Source of the DNA: Mycobacterium sp. ACS4054
GTDB taxonomy: Bacteria > Actinomycetota > Actinomycetes > Mycobacteriales > Mycobacteriaceae
Direction of reading: 5' to 3'
NCBI RefSeq assembly: GCF_001667275.1
Contig: NZ_LZHV01000058.1
Span: 124,001-188,000, forward strand
DNA: 64,000 nt
The translations under genes were made by a program, and so were the position numbers. Shown here piece after piece: positions 50,602 through 58,915 of the stretch (positions within the stretch are counted from its first letter, which is position 1; each line of letters begins with the position of its first letter). The notes beneath the pieces are model-generated. The model was not told the DNA's origin and ran no database searches. It saw only the letters and a list, made by a program, of their open reading frames with translations.

Positions 50602-51030
50602 ATGGCCCCGAAGAAGAAAGTCGTTGGGCTGATCAAGCTGCAGATCCAGGCCGGCCAGGCCAACCCCGCGCCGCCGGTGGGACCCGCGCTCGGCCAGCAC
50701 GGCGTCAACATCATGGAGTTCTGCAAGGCCTACAACGCGGCCACGGAGAACCAGCGCGGCCAGGTCATCCCGGTGGAGATCACGGTCTACGAGGACCGCA
50801 GCTTCACCTTCACGCTCAAGACGCCGCCCGCGGCGAAGCTGCTGCTGAAGGCGGCCGGCGTGGGCAAGGGCTCGGCCGAGCCGCACAAGACCAAGGTCGC
50901 CAAGGTCACCTGGGACCAGGTCAAGGAGATCGCCGAAACCAAGAAGACCGATCTCAACGCCAACGACATCGACGCGGCCGCCAAGATCATCGCCGGCACC
51001 GCCCGGTCGATGGGCATCACCGTCGAATAG
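50602..51030 (+). CDS. rplK: 50S ribosomal protein L11
   Basis: The 142-residue L11 protein has the N-terminal domain with GLIKLQIQAGQANPAPPVGPALGQHGVNI and the C-terminal RNA-binding domain SMGITVE. ATG 50602 has the AAGGAAT region upstream. It is the site of action of thiopeptide antibiotics such as thiostrepton on other actinobacteria. rplA follows 76 bp later. Confidence 0.95.
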   Translation: MAPKKKVVGLIKLQIQAGQANPAPPVGPALGQHGVNIMEFCKAYNAATENQRGQVIPVEITVYEDRSFTFTLKTPPAAKLLLKAAGVGKGSAEPHKTKVAKVTWDQVKEIAETKKTDLNANDIDAAAKIIAGTARSMGITVE

Positions 51031-51106
51031 GCGGGCATAGTTCGACCCCGTGGGAGGGCCAGCTTCGGCCCGCCGACCACGACCCAACACCAGATTGGAT
51101 GAATCA

Positions 51107-51814
51107 ATGAGCAAGAACAGCAAGGCATACCGCGCGGCCGCCGAGAAGGTGGACCGCAACAACCTGTACAGCCCGCTGGAGGCGGCCAAGCTCGCCAAGG
51201 AGACCGCGTCGGCCAAGCAGGACGCGACGGTCGAGGTGGCGATCCGGCTCGGCGTCGACCCGCGCAAGGCCGACCAGATGGTGCGCGGCACCGTCAACCT
51301 CCCGCACGGCACCGGCAAGACGGCCCGTGTCGCGGTGTTCGCGGTGGGCGACAAGGCCGAGCAGGCGCAGGCCGCCGGCGCCGACATCGTCGGCAGCGAC
51401 GACCTGATCGAGAAGATCCAGGGCGGCTTCCTGGACTTCGACGCCGCGATCGCGACGCCCGACCAGATGGCCAAGGTCGGCCGCATCGCCCGCGTGCTGG
51501 GCCCGCGCGGCCTGATGCCCAACCCCAAGACTGGCACCGTCACCCCGGACGTGGCCAAGGCCGTGGCCGACATCAAGGGCGGCAAGATCAACTTCCGCAT
51601 CGACAAGCAGGCCAACCTGCACTTCGTGATCGGCAAGGCGTCCTTCGACGAGAAGGCCCTCGCGGAGAACTACGGCGCCGCGCTCGACGAGGTGTTGCGG
51701 CTCAAACCGTCCGCCTCGAAGGGCCGCTACCTGAAGAAGATCACCGTGTCGACGACCACGGGCCCGGGCATCCCGGTGGACCCGTCCGTCACGCGCAACT
51801 TCGCGGAGGCGTAG
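51107..51814 (+). CDS. rplA: 50S ribosomal protein L1
   Basis: The 235-residue L1 protein has AIRLGVDPRKADQMVRGTVNLPHGTGK and RVLGPRGLMPNPKTGTVT, hallmarks of the family, and the C-terminal ITVSTTTGPGIPVD-like element. ATG 51107 is chosen; the frame to 51050 is a non-conserved extension. In many bacteria L1 represses its own mRNA by binding the rplK leader; no obvious mimic was identified here. Confidence 0.95.
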   Translation: MSKNSKAYRAAAEKVDRNNLYSPLEAAKLAKETASAKQDATVEVAIRLGVDPRKADQMVRGTVNLPHGTGKTARVAVFAVGDKAEQAQAAGADIVGSDDLIEKIQGGFLDFDAAIATPDQMAKVGRIARVLGPRGLMPNPKTGTVTPDVAKAVADIKGGKINFRIDKQANLHFVIGKASFDEKALAENYGAALDEVLRLKPSASKGRYLKKITVSTTTGPGIPVDPSVTRNFAEA

Positions 51815-51817
51815 TGA

Positions 51818-51839
51818 GTCGGCGCCTCGGAGCGCCGAC
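51818..51839 (+). terminator. Hairpin terminator after rplA
   Basis: GTCGGCGC (51818-51825) pairs perfectly with GCGCCGAC (51832-51839): an 8-bp stem with a 6-nt loop, starting 4 bp after the rplA stop. Confidence 0.65.
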
Positions 51840-51867
51840 GAACGCAGGCAACCATCGATCCGGAGGC

Positions 51868-53085
51868 CTAGCCGTCGCACTCGGCGATGCGGCGCCGCAG
51901 AAACTCGCGGCCCGGCTCGGAGCCGTTGACCGCCAACGCCTTTCGGTACCAGGAGGCGGCGTCGGCCGGCCTGCCCGCGCGCCGCAGTAAGTCGGCGCGC
52001 ACCGTCGCATGCAGGTTCGAGCGGCTCAACCGGGGGTCGTGCGCCACCTCGTCGAGGGCGGCCAGCCCGGCGTCGGGGCCGTCGCGAAGGCCGACCGCCA
52101 GCGCGCGGTTGGCGCGCACCACCGGCGAGTCGGTCACCTGCAGCAGCCGGTCGTAGGCCGCGCAGATGGTGACCCAGTCGGTCTGCTCCCAGGACGGCGC
52201 CGTCGCGTGCACCGCTGCGATCACCGCCTGCGGCAGATAGGGGCCCGTCGACCCCTCGGCCCGGCGCAGCCGATCCAGCCCCCGGGCGATGCGGCCGCGG
52301 TCCCACCGGCGGCGGTCCTGTTCCTCCAGCGGCACCAGCATCCCGGTGTCGTCGACGCGGGTGGCTCGCCGCGAATCGTGCAGCAACATCAGGGCGGCCA
52401 GCGCGTGCGCCTCGGGCTCCTGCGGCATCAGCGCGCACAGCTCACCGGCCAGCCGGATCCCCTCGTCGCACAGCTCGTCGCGAATCGCCGACGGCCCCGC
52501 CGTGGACCAATAGCCCTCGGTGAAGACCGAGTAGATGCAGGCCAGCACGTGCGGGGTGCGTTCGGGCAGCAGCTCGGCCGGCGGCACCCGCAGCGGGATG
52601 TTGGCGTGCCGAACCTTGTTCTTGGCGCGCGTGATTCGCTGGCCGATCGCGGCCTCGGTCTGCAGCAGCGCGCGGGCGATCTCGGTGACGGTCAGGCCCG
52701 ACACCAGCCGCAGGGTGAGCGCCAGCTGCGACGGGCGGTCCAGGGCGGGGTGCGCGCAGGTGAACATCATCCGCAGCTCGTCGTCGGGGACGGGGGACGG
52801 TTCGGTGTGATCGGTGCGGGCCCGAATGTCGTCGACCACGGCCGCCAATTCCTTTCCTGGGCGGGCGGATTCGCGGCGCAGCCGGTCGCGGGCGCGGTTG
52901 CGGGCCACGGTCACCAGCCAGCCCCCGGGATTGGCCGGCATGCCGTCGCGGCCCCAGCTGCGCAGCGCCTCGGCGCAGGCCTCCTGGACGGCGTCCTCGG
53001 CGATGGTAAGGTCGCCGGACCACCGCGCGAGCGCGGCGACGGCGGGCCCCCACTCCTGCCGAAAGACGCCGTCCAGGTTGGGCAT
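51868..53085 (-). CDS. ECF sigma factor of the ECF42 type (with C-terminal TPR-like extension)
   Basis: The 405-residue protein has sigma region 2 (DLTIAEDAVQEACAEALRSW and NPGGWLVTVARNRARDRLRRE) and region 4 (LALTLRLVSGLTVTEIARALLQTEAAIGQRITRAK), followed by an extension of about 220 residues (residues about 190-405) with TPR-like helices. This matches ECF42 proteins, which occur next to YCII (DGPF) genes and are thought to be controlled through that extension, without an anti-sigma factor. It lies nine bases downstream of the tandem YCII gene. The pair interrupts the rplA-mmaA4 neighbourhood known from M. tuberculosis, indicating an insertion here or loss there. Confidence 0.88.
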   Translation of the reverse strand: MPNLDGVFRQEWGPAVAALARWSGDLTIAEDAVQEACAEALRSWGRDGMPANPGGWLVTVARNRARDRLRRESARPGKELAAVVDDIRARTDHTEPSPVPDDELRMMFTCAHPALDRPSQLALTLRLVSGLTVTEIARALLQTEAAIGQRITRAKNKVRHANIPLRVPPAELLPERTPHVLACIYSVFTEGYWSTAGPSAIRDELCDEGIRLAGELCALMPQEPEAHALAALMLLHDSRRATRVDDTGMLVPLEEQDRRRWDRGRIARGLDRLRRAEGSTGPYLPQAVIAAVHATAPSWEQTDWVTICAAYDRLLQVTDSPVVRANRALAVGLRDGPDAGLAALDEVAHDPRLSRSNLHATVRADLLRRAGRPADAASWYRKALAVNGSEPGREFLRRRIAECDG

Positions 53086-53094
53086 TCGCGACGG

Positions 53095-53793
53095 TTAGAG
53101 CGCGGAGAGGCCGGCCAGTTGACGCACCTGCACGGTCGAGGCCGGGATCATCGACGCCAGCTTGACGGCCTCGTCGCGATCCGCGGCGCCGAGCAGGTAC
53201 ACCCCGGTGGCGATCTCGGCGCCCTCCACGTAGGGCCCGTCGGTGATCAGGACCTCGCCGTCGCGCACCCGGACCGTCGTCGCGGTGGTCCGGTCGTGCA
53301 ACGCGGCGCCGCCCAGGATGTGGTCGCCCGCGGCCGCGTGGAGCTCGGCGTGGCGGGCCGCCACGGCCTGCCACTCCGGGGTGCCGGGCGTGTGGGCCGA
53401 CGCGGGGGGTTCCAACAGCAGCGCCAGCCAGTCGTTTCCGGTGAGCTGGCGGGCCGGCTCGATCGCGTGGACCACCGGCCACAACTCCACGGCCCCGACC
53501 TGGGCCAGCGGGACGTCGCGCGCCAGCGCGATCGCCTCGTCCAGGTTTTCGGCCTCGAACACGTAGTAGCCGCAAGCCACCTCGGCGGATTCGGCGAACG
53601 GGCCGTCGGTGACCGTCGGCGCGTCCGGGCCGCCGGTGATGACCGCCGCGGCGGCGGCCGGCGCCAGCGCGTCGCCCGCCTTGATCGCCGACCCAGCGTT
53701 GGCGTGGAAGTTCTGCCATGCCGCCATCGTGGCGGCCGGGTCGTCGGGCGTGCGGTCTTGCTCCCTGCTGATCAACAAGGCGAAGTACTGCAT
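53095..53793 (-). CDS. Tandem YCII (DGPF) domain protein
   Basis: The 232-residue product consists of two YCII-like domains, seen from two copies of the signature TDGPFAES (residue about 62) and TDGPYVEG (residue about 180), each followed by a G-x-Y-x-(F/L) strand (CGYYVFEAENLDEAIALA and TGVYLLGAADRDEAVKLA). Most ECF42-linked DGPF proteins have one domain; the fused pair is less common. A strong ribosome site (GGAGGTGAC) precedes ATG 53793. It is transcribed with the ECF42 sigma factor gene and may act in the same pathway. Confidence 0.85.
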   Translation of the reverse strand: MQYFALLISREQDRTPDDPAATMAAWQNFHANAGSAIKAGDALAPAAAAAVITGGPDAPTVTDGPFAESAEVACGYYVFEAENLDEAIALARDVPLAQVGAVELWPVVHAIEPARQLTGNDWLALLLEPPASAHTPGTPEWQAVAARHAELHAAAGDHILGGAALHDRTTATTVRVRDGEVLITDGPYVEGAEIATGVYLLGAADRDEAVKLASMIPASTVQVRQLAGLSAL

Positions 53794-53887
53794 GGTGTCG
53801 TCACCTCCAGGTAGTGAGCGAAGCCCCGTGCTCCACTCTCTACCTATCCGACGAACGACGCAGCCCCGATCCGACAGGCGCGGATTT

Positions 53888-54784
53888 CTAGGCGGCGGCC
53901 CCCGGCTTGAGGTAGGTCACCAGGCTGACGTCAAGCGCCTCGTCGGTGAAGTAGTGCTCGCACCCGCGCAGGTACTTGATGTAGCGGTTGTAGACCTCTT
54001 CGGAGGTGACCTCGATGGCCTTGTCCTTGTTCGCCTCGAGGTTGTCGCCCCAGATGTGCAGCGTCTTGATGTAGTGCGGCCGCAGTGAAAGCGGTGCGGG
54101 CACAACGAAACCCGCCTTCTCGCCATGGTCGACCATCATCTGGGTGGACGGCAGCCGGCCGCCCGGGAAGATCTCGGTGATGATGAACTTGATGAACCGG
54201 GCCGTCTCGAAGGTCAGCTTCTTGCCGCGGGCGGCCAGGTCGTACGGGTGGTAGCTGACGCTGCTCTGCACGGTCATCCGGCCGTCGTCGGGCATGATGT
54301 CGAACGTCCGCTTGAAGAAGTCGTCGTAGTTCTCGTGCCCGAAGTGCTCGAAGGCCTCGATCGACACGATCCGGTCGACCGGCTCGTTGAAGTCCTCCCA
54401 GTTCTGCAGGCGCACCTCCCGCGAACGGTCGGTGTCGATCGACGCCAGCAGCTGCTCGCAGCGGGCGTGCTGGTTCTTCGACAGGGTCAGGCCGATCACG
54501 TTGACGTCGAACCGCTCGACGGCGCGCTTCATGGTGGTGCCCCAGCCGCAGCCGATGTCGAGCAGGGTCATGCCCGGCTTGAGGTCCAGCTTGTCCAGGT
54601 TCAGGTCGATCTTGGCGTACTGCGCCTCTTCCAGCGTCATGTCATCGCGCTCGAAGTAGGCGCAGCTGTAGATCCTGGTCGGGTCCTGGAACAAGGCGAA
54701 GAAGTCGTCGGAGACGTCGTAGTGCGCCTGAATGTCTTCGGGAGCCGTCCGTATCTTCGTCGGGCTAGCCGGTTGATCAGCCAT
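53888..54784 (-). CDS. mmaA4: Hydroxymycolate synthase MmaA4
   Basis: MmaA4 (Hma) adds methyl and hydroxyl groups that lead to keto- or methoxy-mycolates. The 298-residue SAM enzyme is close to M. tuberculosis MmaA4 over its length: EDIQAHYDVSDDFFALFQDPT, LLDIGCGWGTTMKRAVERFD, GHENYDDFFKRTFDIMPDD, and the terminal LDVSLVTYLKPGAAA. The presence of mmaA4 with no adjacent mmaA3 would allow keto- but not methoxymycolates. ATG 54784 is preferred; the frame to 54814 adds unlikely residues. mmaA1 lies 147 bp upstream on the same strand. Confidence 0.92.
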   Translation of the reverse strand: MADQPASPTKIRTAPEDIQAHYDVSDDFFALFQDPTRIYSCAYFERDDMTLEEAQYAKIDLNLDKLDLKPGMTLLDIGCGWGTTMKRAVERFDVNVIGLTLSKNQHARCEQLLASIDTDRSREVRLQNWEDFNEPVDRIVSIEAFEHFGHENYDDFFKRTFDIMPDDGRMTVQSSVSYHPYDLAARGKKLTFETARFIKFIITEIFPGGRLPSTQMMVDHGEKAGFVVPAPLSLRPHYIKTLHIWGDNLEANKDKAIEVTSEEVYNRYIKYLRGCEHYFTDEALDVSLVTYLKPGAAA

Positions 54785-54931
54785 TTTCGTCTTGTTCTCC
54801 TGGATGAAGTTCACTGCTTACTGCCCACGCAGGTGCTCGGGGCATGACGTGCAACGATACCGAAGTCTACGTTTCCAGCGTGAATCGGTGGCCGTCGACG
54901 CGGGTCGTGGCGAACCCCGGCCGGCCGGTCG

Positions 54932-55792
54932 CTACTTGGTGAGCGTGTACTGGGCGACGTTGGAGATGCCCTTGCGGAAGAGTTCGGCGCAACCCGTCAG
55001 ATAACGCATGAAGCGGTTGTAGACCTCTTCGGACTGAATCGCGATCGCGCGTTCCCGATTGGCCTCCAGATTGGCGGCCCAGGTGTCCAGCGTCCGCGCG
55101 TAATGCGGCCGCAGGTATTCGATCTGCTCGATCGCGAAACCGCTGGCTTGCGCGTAGTCGACGATATCGGTCTCGCCGCACATCTGCCCGCCGGGAAAGA
55201 TTTCCTTGCCGAGGAAATGGAAGAAACGCAGATCCGACATGGTGATCGGGATGCCGCGCTCTTTCCATTGCGACTGCGGGTAGGTGAAGATGCTGTGCAT
55301 CATCATCCGGCTGTCGTCGGGGAGGGTCTTGTAGGCCCAATCCCAGAACGCGGGCCAGCGTTCCTTCTTGAACGCGTCGAAGGCCTCGAAGCTCATGATC
55401 CGGTCGACCTGCTCGTCGAACTCCTCCCAGCCCTGCAGCCGGGCCTCGACGCGGCGCGTGGTTCCGATGGCCTCCAGCCGTGCCTTGGTGCGCGCGTAGT
55501 GGTTTCGGCTGAGCGTGATTCCGATGACGTTCACGTCGTACTTCTCGACCGCCCGGACCACGGCCCCGCCCCAGCCGCACCCGACGTCGAGCAACGTCAT
55601 GCCCGGCTCGAGCTTCAGCTTCTCCAGCCCCAGATCCAGCTTGGCCAGCTGCGCCTCTTCCAGCGTCATGTCGTCGTTCTTGAAATAGGCGCAGGTGTAG
55701 ACCATGTTGGGGTCGAGGAACAGCGCGAAGAAGTCGTCTGAAATGTCGTAGGTCGCCTGCGACTCTTCGTAATACGGCTTCAGCTTTGCCAT
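54932..55792 (-). CDS. mmaA1: Mycolic acid methyltransferase MmaA1
   Basis: MmaA1 adds the distal-branch methyl group and sets trans-olefin content in mycolic acids. The 286-residue SAM enzyme is close to M. tuberculosis MmaA1 in length and sequence: KLKPYYEESQATYDISDDFF, LLDVGCGWGGAVVRAVEKYD, GWEEFDEQVDRIMSFEAFDAFKKERW and GISNVAQYTLTK. ATG 55792 is fixed by a strong AAGGAGGTGGG ribosome site. The mmaA2 and mmaA3 genes of M. tuberculosis are missing between it and mmaA4. Confidence 0.9.
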   Translation of the reverse strand: MAKLKPYYEESQATYDISDDFFALFLDPNMVYTCAYFKNDDMTLEEAQLAKLDLGLEKLKLEPGMTLLDVGCGWGGAVVRAVEKYDVNVIGITLSRNHYARTKARLEAIGTTRRVEARLQGWEEFDEQVDRIMSFEAFDAFKKERWPAFWDWAYKTLPDDSRMMMHSIFTYPQSQWKERGIPITMSDLRFFHFLGKEIFPGGQMCGETDIVDYAQASGFAIEQIEYLRPHYARTLDTWAANLEANRERAIAIQSEEVYNRFMRYLTGCAELFRKGISNVAQYTLTK

Positions 55793-55881
55793 CGGGTAGA
55801 CCCACCTCCTTGGACAACCGTACAACCCGGCGACGTGGACTGAGATCGCAGGGGAAGCGTTTCGTTCGAGTGTTTTTTGAC

Positions 55882-56790
55882 TCAGTTCGCGTTGGCGAAG
55901 TTGTTCGTCAGTACGCCGATGACCTGATCCCACAACTGCTGTGGCAGATCATGTCCCATCCCGTCGAATAACACCAATCGAGCGCCGTCGATGGCCCTGG
56001 CCACGGCGCGGCCGCCGAACGGCCGCATCAGCTTGTCGGCCCGACCGTGGATCACGACGGTCGGGGCGGCGATTCGCCGGTTGTAGCGTCTGAGGCTGCC
56101 GCTGCCCAGCACGGCGTCGAAATGCCTGGCGACGCCCCACGGGTAATAGCTGCGTTCGTAGCTTTCGATGGCCTCGGCGCGCAGCTGCTCCTCGGGCGCC
56201 AAATACCGCTGACTGCCGATGATCTTGCTGACCCGGACCGCGTTGTCGACGATCACGTCGCGCGGCGAGCTCGGCGCCGGCCCCTTGATCAGCGCCAGCA
56301 ATTGGCGAGGGCCGGGCGGCGGCAGGAACGCCGAGTTGTTGCTGGAGAAGATGATTGCCAGGGTTTTCGTCCGCTCGCGGAACCGCGCGGCGAAGATCTG
56401 GGCGATCATGCCGCCCATCGACGCGCCCACGATGTGCGCACGCTCGATGCCCAGGTGATCGAGCACGGCCGCGGCGTCGTCGGCCATGTCCTCGAGCTTG
56501 TATCCGGCCTGGCTGGGCAGGCCGACCCAGGAGCGGGCCAACCGCGTCAGCAGCGGCTGGCCTGCGCCGCGGTGCCGGGTCTTGGTCGACAGGCCGACGT
56601 CGCGGTTGTCGTACCGGATGACGCGCAGCCCGTGGTTGACCAGCCGTTCGCAGAAGCCGGTTCGCCACAGCAGCAGCTGGGCGCCCAGCCCCATGATCAG
56701 CAGCACCGGCGGGGCGTCGATGTCGCCCATGTCCTCGTAGTACAGCTTCACCTCGCCGCCCGAGGTGGCGTTCCCGGCGCGGATCTCCAT
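55882..56790 (-). CDS. lipG: Alpha/beta hydrolase LipG
   Basis: The 302-residue hydrolase has the oxyanion strand PPVLLIMGLGAQLLLW, YDNRDVGLSTK, the nucleophile loop GASMGGMIAQI around residue 115, Asp in HGRADKLM and His in GMGHDLPQQLW. It matches M. tuberculosis LipG (Rv0646c), described as an esterase/thioesterase, in length and position. The ATG overlaps the stop of the ABC1 gene by one base (TGATG), so they are coupled. Confidence 0.88.
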   Translation of the reverse strand: MEIRAGNATSGGEVKLYYEDMGDIDAPPVLLIMGLGAQLLLWRTGFCERLVNHGLRVIRYDNRDVGLSTKTRHRGAGQPLLTRLARSWVGLPSQAGYKLEDMADDAAAVLDHLGIERAHIVGASMGGMIAQIFAARFRERTKTLAIIFSSNNSAFLPPPGPRQLLALIKGPAPSSPRDVIVDNAVRVSKIIGSQRYLAPEEQLRAEAIESYERSYYPWGVARHFDAVLGSGSLRRYNRRIAAPTVVIHGRADKLMRPFGGRAVARAIDGARLVLFDGMGHDLPQQLWDQVIGVLTNNFANAN

Positions 56791-58136
56791 CAGACCTCGA
56801 TGTCCGACTGGTGCTCGCGGCTCACCTCGACCATGAAGTTGGCGAAGTAACCGGTCAGCTGCGGGTCGGACATCATTTGCCATTTGGGCGCGAGCAATTT
56901 CATGTACCGCTCGACGTAGAGGAACTGCTTGCCGATCAAGACCAGTTCCCGGGGCAGCTTGACGTCGTAGGCGTCGGCCAGCGTCGACAGCTGCCGCCCG
57001 ATGTCGGCGTACGACATGTCGCCCAGCGTCGACATGGTCAGCGGGGTGGCGAACTTCTCGAGGTCCTTGGCCGCCTGGGCCTCGGGCTTCATGGTGCCGA
57101 CGGCACCCATCAGCACCACGATCTTGCCGGCCGCGGCGTGGTCCTTCTTGACCAGCAGCGCGTACACCAGCTCGCGCAGCAGCCATCGGGTGCGGGGGTC
57201 GATGCGACCCATGATCCCGAAGTCGAAGAACACGATGCGGCCCTGATCGTCGACGTAGAGGTTGCCCGCGTGCAGGTCGCCGTGGAACAGCCCGTGCCGC
57301 AGCCCGCCCTCGAAAAGCGAGAACAGCAGCGCCTTCACCAGCTCGACCCCGTCGAACCCGGCCTGGCGGATGGCCTTGACGTCGTCGATGCGGATGCCGT
57401 GCACCCGCTCCATGGTCAGCACCCGCTCGGAGGTGAAGTCCCAGTGCACCTGCGGCACCCGGATGTTGCGGCCCAGCGGCGAGGCGTGCAGGTGGGAGAC
57501 CCACGCGTCCATCGACTGCGCCTCCAGCCGGAAGTTCAGCTCCTCAGCCAGGTTGTCGGAGAAGTCGGCGACCACGTCCTGCGCCGACAGCCGGCGACCC
57601 AGCTTGGCCAGCTCGACGGCCTGGGCGAAACGCTTGAGGATCTGCAGGTCGGCCGCGACGCGGCGGCGGATGCCCGGGCGCTGGATCTTGACGACGACCT
57701 CTTCGCCGGTGTGCAGGGTCGCGTAGTGCACCTGCGCGATGGACGCCGACGCGAACGGCTCCTCTTCCCACTTGGCGAACAGCTCCGCGGGGTCGCCGCC
57801 GAGCTCCTCGACGAGCAGCTTGTGCACCTCCTCGGTGTCGGCGGGGGGCACCCGGTCGAGCAGGCCGCGGAACTCGCGGGACAGCGATTCGCCGAACGCC
57901 CCCGGGCTGGACGCGATGATCTGCCCGAACTTGACGTACGTCGGGCCGAGGTCGGCGAAGGTCTGCGGGAGCTGCCTGATCACCTTCTGCTGCCACGGGC
58001 CCTTGCCCGGCAGCTTGCTGACGACGCGTGCGGCAGTGCGAGTGACCTGCCATCCGGTGACGGCCACCCGGGCCGCTTCGACCGGCAGCGGCACCCGGTC
58101 GAGCCTGGCCACCTCGCGATGCTTGGTAGAACTCAT
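56790..58136 (-). CDS. ABC1/AarF/UbiB-family atypical kinase
   Basis: The 448-residue protein has the ABC1 hallmarks: the KxGQ motif (TYVKFGQIIAS) in the N-terminal extension, FASASIAQVHYATL (A-rich loop), VVVKIQRPGI with the catalytic Lys, the ExD motif (EELNFRLEAQSM), HGLFHGDLHAGNLYVD and FFDFGIMGRID. UbiB-family members are ATPases that aid isoprenoid-quinone production. It matches M. tuberculosis Rv0647c in position. ATG 58136 is chosen over the ORF start at 58193. It is followed by lipG, an order known from the mmaA region. Confidence 0.88.
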   Translation of the reverse strand: MSSTKHREVARLDRVPLPVEAARVAVTGWQVTRTAARVVSKLPGKGPWQQKVIRQLPQTFADLGPTYVKFGQIIASSPGAFGESLSREFRGLLDRVPPADTEEVHKLLVEELGGDPAELFAKWEEEPFASASIAQVHYATLHTGEEVVVKIQRPGIRRRVAADLQILKRFAQAVELAKLGRRLSAQDVVADFSDNLAEELNFRLEAQSMDAWVSHLHASPLGRNIRVPQVHWDFTSERVLTMERVHGIRIDDVKAIRQAGFDGVELVKALLFSLFEGGLRHGLFHGDLHAGNLYVDDQGRIVFFDFGIMGRIDPRTRWLLRELVYALLVKKDHAAAGKIVVLMGAVGTMKPEAQAAKDLEKFATPLTMSTLGDMSYADIGRQLSTLADAYDVKLPRELVLIGKQFLYVERYMKLLAPKWQMMSDPQLTGYFANFMVEVSREHQSDIEV

Positions 58137-58281
58137 TCCAGCAGTCTGCCAAATCGGCGGTGTCAAGCTCCAATTCGCTGTGACGGCGCTCACGGGAAAT
58201 TGCGGGGCGCCGAGCGTGCATTCACGGCGAAAAACCGGCCCGAATTTCGCCCTGAGTTCACGTTCGGTGCGGGCCTGCGCT

Positions 58282-58875
58282 CTAGCTCGGCCTCCAGGGC
58301 TGCACCCAGCCCTGAATCGCCCAGCCCTCCAGCCCCGCGATCAGCTCGTACATGGTGGCGCCGTCGATGGTTTCGCGGATGATGTCGGCGTGCCCGGCGT
58401 GCCGGGCCAGCTCGTTGATCACATGCAGGATCACCCAGCGCACCGACCAGGCCTCCTGATTCTTCGGAAACCAGGGGATGTCCTTGGGAACCGGCACGGC
58501 CGCGTCGAGGTCGGCGGTCTCGACCAGCCGCAGCGATTCCGCGTTCTGGGCTTCGAACGCCCGTAGCAGCCCGTCCAGCGTCTCGTCGGGCCGCATCACG
58601 TGCTGGTCGGCGAACTCTTGCGAGATCTGCTCGAACGGGCGGGTGTCTTTCGGGGGCGCGTCCGGCGCGGCGGCGACCCGGCTCATCCAGCTGCGCTGCA
58701 TCCCGGTGGCGTGCTTGATCAGCCCGCCGATCGACAGCGCGCTCACCGAGGGCGTGGACCGGGCCTGTTCGTCGGTGAGGCCGTAGCTGACCGCGAAATA
58801 CGCGCTCTGGTGAAACGCCAGGTATTCGCGCAGGGCGCTGCGTTCGTCGGCGACGGGCGGGGCGAGGGCGGGCAT
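58282..58875 (-). CDS. DinB-family metal-dependent protein
   Basis: The 197-residue helical-bundle protein fits the DinB/DUF664 family: SALREYLAFHQSAYFAVSYGLTDEQARSTP, SIGGLIKHATGMQRSWM with a metal-ligand His, and the C-terminal WVILHVINELARHAGHADIIRETIDG with two His, the typical three-His metal site. Some actinobacterial members use mycothiol as cofactor for detoxification. ATG 58875 is the start; the frame to 59199 is an antisense extension in the GH38 gene. It is divergent from the GH38 gene, 40 bp apart. Confidence 0.82.
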   Translation of the reverse strand: MPALAPPVADERSALREYLAFHQSAYFAVSYGLTDEQARSTPSVSALSIGGLIKHATGMQRSWMSRVAAAPDAPPKDTRPFEQISQEFADQHVMRPDETLDGLLRAFEAQNAESLRLVETADLDAAVPVPKDIPWFPKNQEAWSVRWVILHVINELARHAGHADIIRETIDGATMYELIAGLEGWAIQGWVQPWRPS

Positions 58876-58915
58876 TAGCAGATCGTAGATCGCCGGCGCG
58901 CCGTAAAGTGCGGGG

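Noticed and set aside
50199..51110. 303-residue plus-strand frame across nusG and rplK
   Set aside because: It is out of frame with two essential, clearly recognised genes.
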